Below are positions 11,701 to 23,700 of a stretch of DNA of 64,000 bases, in pieces. Origin of the DNA: Liolophura sinensis (Eukaryota > Mollusca > Polyplacophora > Chitonida > Chitonidae); the NCBI RefSeq assembly GCF_032854445.1, contig NC_088304.1, positions 30,697,732 to 30,761,731 of the forward strand. The letters run 5' to 3'. The position numbers and the translations under genes are program-made. Below the pieces are notes generated by a model, which had not been told where the DNA came from, searched no databases, and saw only the letters and a list, made by a program, of their open reading frames with translations. Every line of letters begins with the position of its first letter. Within the stretch, counting starts at the first letter, position 1.

Positions 11701-14700
11701 GTTTCTATATCTATTCCTGCGTCTAATTAGCTATAATTTGCAGAATATATCTCTGCTTACACAGGCTTTGCGAGCTATCTGTATCAGACATTCAACATCT
11801 AAAACACTTTAATCCCTAGACCAATTCCCAAAACGACGTTTAACACCAAAGAACAAAGAAATATATAAGGGTATACTAAATACAAAATTAGGACGGAATC
11901 ATGCAAAGAGAAGCACTCAACAGTTTTCAGTGATGAATAATGATGAAGAAACATGGTATGTTGTAGCCAAATGAGTAAAATCAGTACTCAAATCTTGTAC
12001 CAAATATTGTCAGTATATAAGCTGTTGATATTCTCAGTTTGGGGGTTTTTCCAACATCATTGAAAACTGCTGACTTCTTCTCTTTGCATGAATCTGTCAT
12101 TTCGTACTTTAAGAACTTTCTTGGTTCTTTTGGTGGTTTGAGTGAAACATCGTGTTTTGAATGGGCCTTGGGATTGTTGATCAGGGTGTGTGGCAGTGAT
12201 AGTAAATTACAAAATTAATGACCTTCATATAGAGTACACTTAAAATACATGTGCATTTGATACAACCTTCATTCACATGTACCAGCAGCATGCAATGGAG
12301 TCATTCCACAATATTCAATCCTTTGAAGATCAATTCCCAAATATTTATAAAAATCTATTCACTGAGGTTATTTATTTATTTTTTATCAGTGTGTAAATAA
12401 CTCAGCTTGCGTGGTAAGGTCATACAGCGATGTGCGGATGGTCATGGGTTTCCCACAGGCTATGCCCGGTTTCCTCCCACCATAATTCTGGTTGCCGTCG
12501 GAAAAGTGAAATATTCTTGAGTACGGTATAAAACATCAATCAAATAAATCAATAAATTATACAACTAATTCAGTTTTTATTTTTTTCTCTTCTTGAAGGG
12601 TTAACTTTAGTAATAAATTTTCTCTCCACAGGTTTCACTTCTATCAGCAGTCAGATGCAGACATTCTCCGTTTGTTTAGTAAGTCTATCCTAGATTGAAA
12701 CATCCAGTTTTACAGTTAAGTTTTCCAGATAATAGCTATTGAGAATTTTTAGAGAATGTAACTATCATGCGGGAAGATTTTCCAGTGGATTACCGACACT
12801 GGTTTTGAATATGATAGCAATTGCCAGAAATACATTTTACATGTGCAAACTGCACAATGAATCAGTTGATAAACTGATCAATTCGTCTTTGCATGGTAAT
12901 AATTGTTCATTGAGACTGTAATGTCATACCTGCATAGATCAACATCCTTAATACCTGTTAATCAATCTGGGCTAATATCGGTATACTAATGAATACAATA
13001 TTTTGGACTGCTTCAGTGGCCAGATGGATAGCGTGTCCTACTTGAAGGCAGGAGACCCAGGGTCAAACCTGGGTCGGGTCATGCCAAAGTCTTTAAAAAT
13101 GGTACATGCACTATTTGCTGCCTCGATTTGCGCTCAGCACTGAGAGGCTGGAGAAACAGGACTGGTTGGCTCGGTATAAGTATAATCTGACTGGATGGGG
13201 TGTCTTGGGCATGATACTTCAGCAATGGCAGCACTTTGGCAACATGCTCGCCCTGTCACAAGAAGACACAGTATATGTGCACACAGTGAAAAATTGTTAC
13301 GACATTAAACCCCAAGCATACATACATACATACAATATTTTTTTTAGACTTATATCTTTCCTGTCAGTCAGTCCATCACTGAGTATCTTGTGTTCCAGAC
13401 AAGCCAGTAGAGAAGACAGCTGTCCCTCACCTGTACCACACCCCTACTGACCCACCTGTCTATGGCCTGAGCAGCTTGTTACAGCTGGTAGACCCCCGGG
13501 GTGTGGATCAGTACCGCTGGCTGATGGAGAATGTCACCCCTCCTCTGGCAGACCTACCCAGTTTACCTGGACATTCAGTAATACACGGTTTAAATATGTT
13601 TGAGAATTTTTTTTATAGTCTTTTGAATTGTGTGTTTGTTACAGAAGTCTTTTTCATATTATGGCAATTGTTATTACCTTAATTCCTCAACCCTTTCACA
13701 TATGAAAGAGAAACTTTCAATGAAATTTATGCACACTTTTAATTTGATTTTGGAAACAACACTATGTTGGTAGGATTGGCCAGTTTCAAGGCTTCATAAA
13801 AAGTACAATTTTATCACTTAACACAGAATAGTATCTTCAGATTGTGCTTGAATAAAGGTTGACAGTTTTAAAAAATTCCAGTAGCATGCAATATTTGACA
13901 AAATTGTTCGGTCTATTTCAGTTTTGCGAGAAAAGTAGGATTTTGGTGCTGTGCTTTTAGTTTACACTGGGTCATGATTTTCAAAGAAGTACAAATTTTC
14001 AACAACTGTAATACCCCAATGTCTTGCCCTCAGGCCCCTCATTAGGTAAATGGCCCATTTTCAAAGATAGGCTTTCAAAACTGTATCCGACCGACCAGTC
14101 AACCAATAGAAAGAAAATGTATCCGCCCGACCGATCAACCAACAGTGCAAAAATGTATCCAACCGACCAATCAACTAACAGAGCAAAAATGTATCCGACC
14201 GACCAATCAGCCAACAGAGCAAAAATGTATCCGACCAACCAATCAACCAACAGAGCAAAAATGTATCCGACTGATCAATTAACCAACAGAGCAAAAATAT
14301 ATCTGCCCAACCAATCAACCAACAGAGCAAAAATATATCCTCCCAACCAATCAACCAACAGAGCAAAAATGTATCTGACCGACCAATAAACCAACAGAGC
14401 AAAAATGTATCCGACCGACCAGTCAACCATCAGAGCAAAAATGTATCCGACCAACCAATCAACCAACAGAGCAAAAATGTATCTGACCGACCAATCAGTC
14501 AACAGAGCAAAAATCAACAGAGCAAAAATGTATCCGACCGGCCAATCAACCAATAGTGCAAAAATGTATCTGACCGACCAATCAACCAACAGAGCAAAAA
14601 TGTATCCGACCAACCAATCAACCAACCAACAGAGTAAAAATGTATCTGATCGACCAATCAACCAACAGAGCAAAAATATATCCGCCCAACCAATCAGCCA

Positions 14701-17700
14701 ACAGAGCAAAAATGTATCCGACCAACCAATCATCCAACAGAGCAAAAATGTAGCCCACCGACCAATCAACCAACAGAGTAAAAATGTATCCGACCGACCA
14801 ATCAGCCAACAGAGCAAAAATGTATCCGACCGTCCAATCAACCAACAGAGCAAAAATATATCTGCCCAACCAATCAACCAACAGAGCAAAAATATATCTG
14901 CACAACCTATCAGCCAACAGAGCAAAAATGTATCCGACCAACCAATCAGCCAACAGAGCAAAAATGTATCCGACCGTCCAATCAACCAACAGAGCAAAAA
15001 TATATCTGCCCAACCAATCAACCAACAGAGCAAAAATATATCTGCACAACCTATCAGCCAAAAGAGCAAAAATGTATCCGAACAACCAATCAACCAACAG
15101 AGTAAAAATGTATCCGACCAACCAATCAGCCAACAGAGCAAAAATGTATCCGACCGACCAATCAACCAACAGAGTAAAAATATATCTGCACAACCTATCA
15201 GCCAACAGAGCAAAAATGTATCCGACCAACCAATCAGCCAACAGAGCAAAAATGTAGCCCACCGACCAATCAACCAACAGAGCGAAAATATATCTGCACA
15301 ACCTATCAGCCAACAGAGCAAAAATGTATCCAACCAACCAATCAACCATCAGAGCAAAAATTTATCTGACTGACCATTTAACCAACAGAGCCAAAGTATA
15401 TCTGCCCAACCAATCAACCAACAGAGCGAAAATGTATCTGACCAACCACTCAGCCAACAGAGCAAATATGTATCCAACCGACCAATCGGCCAGCAGAGCA
15501 AAAATGTATCTGATCGACCTATCAGCCAAGAGAGCAAAAATCAGCAGAGCAACCAACAGAACAAACATGTATCTGATCGGCCAACAGAGCAAAAATGTAT
15601 CCGACCCACCAATCAACCAACAGGGCAAAAATGTATCCGACTGACCAATCATACCAACAGAGAAATAATGTATCCGACCCACCAATCAACTAACAGAGTA
15701 AAAATTTATCCAACTGACCAATCAACCAACAGAGCAAAATACAGAACTGCGTGTCAGAGCTAAAAATGTTTACCTTTTTGTAATTCCTTTCTTGGTCACC
15801 CTATTGTCAGCAAACGACTACAACAGTTTTATATTTTTATTTTTACATTTAAAAACTTTGTTTCAGATTCAGGTGTTGATGGCCCTAACAGGTCCCGCTG
15901 TGTTTACTGGAACATTCTACAGACATCCTCAGAGAGTTCATCTCAGACAGGAGTACCTTGTCACTGGCTCTGATCTTACTAAGGTAAGATAATATATACT
16001 TGCGCCTATTTCAATGTCTCTGTGTTCCCTACAATATCCACATGATTGTTAAGTCTTCTGTATATATATCTGCTGCAACAACTACAGATAGTCACCTTTA
16101 GCTTTCCATGAAAATACATTTACTCTTAAACAATGCTACTTTTGAAGTGTCTTCAGCATTTAAGATGACTTGAAGTAAATTTATATGGTGAAGGGCGATG
16201 TTGTTTTCCTATAGGTAATGGCACTGAAACAAGAATTACTGTTAATGCATGTTGATGATATTTATTCTGGTCAAATATGCATATAAATTTTGTGTTCATA
16301 TTTTGCTAAATAGGTTACAGACTTATTTGTGAGCAGTGTTATTCAAGACCTCAACAGAATGGAAAAGAAGCAAAACCATAAAGTTATAGGTATGTTACCA
16401 GGATTGCTACAATGTGTCAAGTGGCTTGTTGTTGGGCTGCTAGTGGCTTGCTACTGGGATGCCAGTGGCATGCTATTGGGTGGCCAGTGTCTTGCTGCAG
16501 GGTGGCCAGTGGCTTGCTGCAGGGTGGCCAGTGGCTTGCTACTGGCTTTCTATGGGGTGGGACTGGCCCTCGATCAATCCTGGGTCAAGTCACGCCTAAG
16601 ACCTTCAGTATGAAGGGGATAGTGCAACGACTGGTTGACCCTATCAGTATAATGGCTCCGGAGGGGTGACTTGCCTTCAGGAAGGCGTCTTAGTGAAGCA
16701 GCACTAGATAAAAGAGCGTTGGAAATCCGTCCTGCAACAAGGAGGCACATTACATACACTGTAAGAATTCCTTTGTCGTCATATGACTGAAGAATTGTTA
16801 AATACAACGTTAAACCCCAAGTACTCACTCACTTTATGGGTTAGGTTGGGTCTTGCTACTGGGTGGCAAGTCGCTTGCTACTAGACAGCTAGTGGTTTGC
16901 CACTGGATGTCTGGATTCTGGGTGGCCTGTGGTTTGCTACTGGAATGCTCCTGGCTTCCTACTGGGTGGCGAGTCACTTGATATTAGACAGCTAGTGGTT
17001 TGCCACTGGTTGGCCAGTGGTTAACTATTGGCTTGCTATTGGGTGTCTGGATTCTAGGTGGCCAGTGGGTTGCTACTGGAATGCTCATGGCTTCCTACTG
17101 TGGGGCAAGTGGCTTGGGGGTAGTGATTTGCTATTGGGCAACTAGTGGTTTGCTGCTGTGAAATGTAACATGGCTTGTACCTTTATACTGCTTATTGGAA
17201 ACAATAATATAGGTATAAGTCATAATAGGAAAAGGTGCAGAACGCGTCCTTGCTTGCATCATTTTATCATGGTGATATACATAGAAATTGGTGATGAAAT
17301 GTCATCTGTATAATCAGTGTGCTGTTTTCTGTCTAGGAATTCATGTACCCTCCCAGGATGCAACACCGCAAGAGACATTGAGTACAAATGAAACTGTGGA
17401 AGAAGTTGCGTTGGGTACGCCCTGGACTGATGTATTATGGGAAGTGGACAGAGTTCACTTGGAAAAGGTATGAGTCCTGCAGTGATTTGTATGGTAGGGA
17501 ATACAAAGTACTAGACACATGTGTTGTCAGCTTGTGGTTGAATGATTCAGAGGTGGCAGATATTCACACAAACTCACAACAACTCACAACTGTGGCAGAC
17601 GCAGCAGGATAAGGGTTTGTTCCCAGTTTCTCTGTGATTTGAAGCAGTATGGTGAATAAACCCCAAATATAAGTCATAAATTTTGCAGCAACCATCTTCA

Positions 17701-20700
17701 CTTCATCACATCAATCCATCATGAACCCAAAATGCAGTATCCCTTCATTAAATTCACGTTTTCATAATAACTTCATCAATAACGTTTTTTCTGGAGATCA
17801 CATTTCATTTGCAGGATAACTTTGTGAAAGCTGTCACGAATGCAGTCCTTGGTAACCAGATGGTTACTATGGAGGTAAGAGATAGATATGCACTGATTGC
17901 ACACTTTTTAATATTTTTCTGTTTTACTGAGTTAAACAATGTAAGCTTTTTTTTGCTTGTTTTATGCTTCTGTGAAGATGAAAATGACATAGAGTTCAGC
18001 ATGAGTAGTAATTAATTAAACTTGTCAACCTACTCCATGAAATACACGTGAAATGTTCAGGTATGTTGAAGTACTGCCTTTTGTTTTTTCTAGTGTGTGT
18101 TTTGTTTGGATCCAGATGCTCTAGTCTTTGTCTTTGGTGAAAAGCAGTCAACTTTGAACTTTGTGGAAATTAGTGAAAAAGACACCGATGAAGGGTAAGT
18201 GCAGATGTTTTTTATGTGTGTGTGCGGTGTGCGTGTGTGTGTTTTGTACTGTTTTTTTTGGGTTTTTTCGTGCCATTTTTTTTAACCTGTTCATTAATTT
18301 ATGTAATAAATCACCTAAAATGTCATCCAAGTAGGTACATTTGTGGAAGCAAATAAATGTCATTTGATGTCTGCTGAAAAAGTTAATTTATTTCAGTAAG
18401 GTGTCAGCCTACCTGGCAAACAAACCCCCAAGCACCTTGTAGATCAGCAGAACTCTTACAATCAGGCAAGATGAGTTACCTGGCAAACAAACCCCCAAGC
18501 ACCTTCTAAAATCATCAGAACTCCTACAATCAGCCAAAATGAGTTACCTGGCAAACAAACCCCCAAGCACCTTCTAAAATCATCAGAACTCCTACAATCA
18601 GCCAAAATGAGTTACCTGGCAAACAAACCCCCAAGCACCTTCTAAAATCATCAGAACTCCTACAATCAGCCAAAATGAGTTACCTGGCAAACAAACCCCC
18701 AAGCACCTTCTAAAATCATCAGAACTCCTACAATCAGCCAAAATGAGTTACCTGGCAAACAAACCCCCAAGCACCTTCTAAAATCATCAGAACTCCTACA
18801 ATCAGCCAAAATGAGTTACCTGGCAAACAAACCCCCAAGCACCTTCTAAAATCATCAGAACTCCTACAATCAGCCAAAATAAGTTACCTGGCAAACAAAC
18901 CCCCGAACACCTTCTAAGATCAACAGAACTCCTGCAATCAGCCAAAATGAGTTACCTGGCAAACAAACCCCCAAGCACCTTCTAAAATCATCAGAACTCC
19001 TACAATCAGCCAAAATGAGTTACCTGGCAAACAAACCCCCAAGCACCTTCTAAAATCATCAGAACTCCTACAATCAGCCAAAATGAGTTACCTGGCAAAC
19101 AAACCCCCAAGCACCTTCTAAAATCATCAGAACTCCTACAATCAGCCAAAATAAGTTACCTGGCAAACAAACCCCCGAACACCTTCTAAGATCAACAGAA
19201 CTCCTGCAATCAGCCAAAATAAGTTACCTGGCAAACAAACCACCAAGCACCTTCTAAGATCAACAGAGCTTCTACAATGAGCCAAAATAAGCTACCTGGC
19301 AAACAAACCCCCGAACACCTTCTAAGATCAACAGAACTCCTGCAATCAGCCAAAATGAGCAGATTAGTCGTGAGGAACTTTAGGTCAGATATGAGCATGT
19401 TGCTCCTTAGATGGACTAACCATGTGAGAAAAAAGAAGCTAAATATTTGTGTTAAAGTTACATGCATATGGGCTAAAAGGAGCAGAGACAAATTAATCAA
19501 GAAGCCTTTGTCATGTCTTTTGTATATTGAGAGAGAAAAAATCAGAATTTCTTAGTTAATTTGTTTCAGTTGATTGGTCGACTTCATAACTTATTTATCT
19601 GTCCAGTTTCCTCCCACTGATGTGGGGGTGTAAAACTCCTAATCAAAACAAAGTCAATAAATAAATCAAAACTTTTTTAAATGATTTTAAAAAAGTAATG
19701 TAAACATACTATTAATTGAAAAGAAATGAAAACTTTGACATGTTGTGATGCCAGGTTATCGACATTCACTCAGTTCCCACTGGCGACCCTTCACGAGGGC
19801 GTCTTCCTGAAGAAGTCGCATGCCGAGGCATACATGGGGATGTTCTTACCCCAGCTGCTAGGACAGAAACCCCACAGACTGGTCGTCCACGATAAAGCCA
19901 GCTCAGTTACCATGACAACCAAGAGGGGGGACAAGAACAGCACAGCAGCTACCAAAGGTACTTCAGTATGCAAATATAGTACTGGCTATTTGTACATGTA
20001 GTTTAATACCGTACCTGGGAAGGTCTGCCAGAAACCTGCGGATTTGTGGGTTCTCACCTGAGCTTTGCCCGGCTTCCTCCCACCCTAATGCTGGGCGCCG
20101 TCATACAAGTGGTATATTCTTGAGTACGGCATAAAACACCAATCAAAAAACATAAAAATGTAGATTAATGTTTAGTTATTTTGGGAGTTGAAGAAGCCCG
20201 GCATAAATCATTAACGTCCAAATATGCGTACCTTATTGTTGGATGACCATTTGGCTTATTGTCACCATGGGCCCATGGTCAGTGAGAGCGGGGGTGGGGG
20301 AAATGTACAAGTTCCCTGTCTAAGACCCAGTTTAGACTCGCACCTTGTGTGCCCAAGCAGTTGAAAGGCAGGCACCGCTAACAACTCTCTCAGTTAGGCA
20401 TTCAGGTCATGAAGTATCTGTTTTAGGCAGCAAACTTCAGCCAGGACCAAAGGGAGGTATGCCGAAACTGTCAACTTTGGTCTCAGTCAAAAAGCTCTTC
20501 AAAGACAAAGCAGCCAAGTCGAAAACCGTTCAGCTGGATGGGTTTAGGTTTGAGGGGATGGGTGCTGAAGGACCTTACGCTTCTCAAATCACCGGGCCTA
20601 TAAGGTGGGTAGATAAGTATTGGCCGGGTAGTTGTTCACAGAGACATGCCACCAGCTCACCACCAGCTCACCACCAGCAAAATTTGTATCTGGCTTCTTA

Positions 20701-23700
20701 CTCCACAAACTCTTACCTATATTTCCCAGACACCTGTTTTTCAAAAGCCAGTAATTTTTCTGAAGCATTCTTAATACCAAGTATTGTTTGAAGTCAGAAA
20801 GTTCATCATCATTACCAAAAAGGAATTTTATTAGGATGCAATGTTTGAGGATGTGAATTGCCACCACACCAACCCACTTATATAAGACTGTACCATTTCT
20901 AACAAACACAAACCAGTCAAAGATGTGTTACAGTCTTGGAACATTACCTTACTGATGTGCTGATCCCTTTGGCCAGAGAAGATTCATTCATGGTACAGTC
21001 ATGTGACAATCATGACACAATCACATTGCAATCATGGCACAATCATGTTGCAAATTTTGTACAATCTTGGAAAGTGTATCTTATTTCTTTTATTAGCAGA
21101 ACTCTATGGTAGAAGATGTCTCAGTTCATCCCAGAGATAGAGCTTCTTTATAATGGTATAATCATGGTACAGTCATGGTACAATCTTGGAACATAGATGT
21201 AATTTCTCTGGTACATCATGGTACAGTCATGTTACATGACGGTATGATCATGTTACAATGATAGTACAATCATGTACAACCATGACCATACACTCATGTT
21301 GGAGTACCTTGGTCTTGTTTAATACAATCAGGAGACAATCTTTTTCTTATTTGCAGATCTCTGTGGCAAGAGAAGATGTCTCGGCTAATCCCGGAGTTAG
21401 ACCTGTTTGAATGTCTCCACCTCATTATATTGCAGGCTGTAATGGATGGGTAAGACTTCTGTATATCAATCCTATCATCCTGTAGATTTTATCACTTGCA
21501 ATCTTAATACTGTTTGGTATTTATTTATTTGGTGGGAGAGTCCGGGGGAAAAACGCGCACAACCATCCACAGGTTGCTGAGAAAGCTTCCCAAGAACAAA
21601 TGGAGAGGAAGGCAGAATGATGATACTTTAAATCCCAATCTGAGTTATTCTGACTGTGGACTGAGGAAGTATGTGTGTACTGCTGAGCGAGTGTGTAGTT
21701 GCCATGACATTCTCATATGTCTCTATTGCAAATATGATGACCCGAATGATGAAAAAGTGCCATTAAACCTAACAAACAATGATTTGTAAAAATCATACTA
21801 AACTAATGAAGAGCTAACTCAAACCTCACAGCATCTCTGGTATTTTTTCCCCTTGTCTTTTGAACAAATTATGCTCTGAGGATCCATTCTACAGCTCACA
21901 GAAGGACACTGAGTACATAAATATTTAAAGCTAGCTTGTTAAACATCATTTTCAGCATGTTTCATGTCATACCAAAACCATTATCAGGAGAGTGTTCAAA
22001 ATGTAGCGGGCAATGACATATATGCATTGTGCAGTATATATGTCATTGCCTGTTCCATTTTGAACAATCTCCTGATGATGGCTAAATAAAAAGCCGAAAT
22101 ATTGAGTCACAATGAAATCTTTTTTTCGGAGTTACACTACTCGTGTATTACGCTAAACTCATCAGTGGAACTACAGGACTACCAAAACAATGTAACATCA
22201 TCTGCTATAGGATAATACACTATAATCTTTCCGTCAATACTCTACAACCGTTTCAACAGTACACTAAAACTGTCCCAACAATACACTACAACCATTTCAG
22301 CAATACACTACAACCATTTTAACAATACACTACAACTGTCCCAACAATACACTACAACCGTCCCAACAATACACTACAACTGTCCCAACAATACACTACA
22401 ACCATTCCAACAATACACTACAACCATTCCAACAATACACTACAATCATTCCAACAATACACTACAACTGTCCCAACAATACACTACAACTGTCCCAACA
22501 ATACACTACAACTGTCCCAACAATACACTACAACTAGTCCAACAATACACTACAACCATTTCAGCAATACACTACAACTGTCCCAACAATACACTACAAC
22601 CATTCCAACAATACACTACAACCATTCCAACAATACACTACAATCATTCCAACAATACACTACAACCATTCCAGCAATACACTACAACCATTCCAACAAT
22701 ACACTACAACTGTCCCAACAATACATTACAACTGTCCCAACAATACACTACAACCATTCCAACAATATACAACTGTCCCAACAATACACTACAACCATTT
22801 CAGCAATACACTACAACCATTCCAACAATACTCTACAACTGTCCCAACAATACACTACAACTGTCCCAACAATACACTACAACCATTTCAACAATAAACT
22901 ACAACCATTCCAACAATACACTACAATCATTCCAACAATACACTACAATCATTCCAACAATACACTACAACTAGTCCAACAATACACTACAACCATTTCA
23001 ACAATACACTACAACCATTCCAACAATACACTGCAACCGTTCCAACAATACACTACAACTGTCCCAACAATAAACTACAACTGTCCCAACAATACACTAC
23101 AACCATTCCAACAATACACTGCAATCATTCCAACAATACACTACAACTGTCCCAACAATACACTACAACTGTCCCAACAATACACTACAACTGTCCCAAC
23201 AATACACTACAACCATTTCAACAATACACTACAACCATTCCAACAATACACTACAACCGTTCCAACAATATACTACAACTGTTCCAACAATACACTACAA
23301 CCATTTCAACAATACACTACAACTGTCCCAACAATACACTACAACCGTTCCAACAATACACTACAACTGTCCCAACAATACACTACAACCATTTCAGCAA
23401 TACACTACAGCCATTCCAACAATACTCTACATCTGTCCCAACAATACACTACAACTGTCCCAACAGTACACTACAACTGTGCCAACAATACACTACAACC
23501 ATTCCAACAATACACTACAATCATTCCAACAATACACTAGAATCATTCCAACAATCCAACAATACACTACAACTGTCCCAACAATACACTACAACCGTCC
23601 CAACAATACACTACAACCATTCCAACAAAACACTACAACCATTCCAACAATACACTACAATCATTCCAACAATACACTACAACCGTTCCAGTCAGGATGT

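Noticed and set aside
14275-15373. Overlapping open frames of 240-356 codons on both strands
   Set aside because: They exist because the 36-bp unit is a multiple of three and lacks stops; exons 5 and 6 splice in phase round them.
18385-19355. CRISPR-like regularity of the 68-bp repeats
   Set aside because: No alternation of constant repeat and unique spacer; the whole unit repeats, in a eukaryotic intron.
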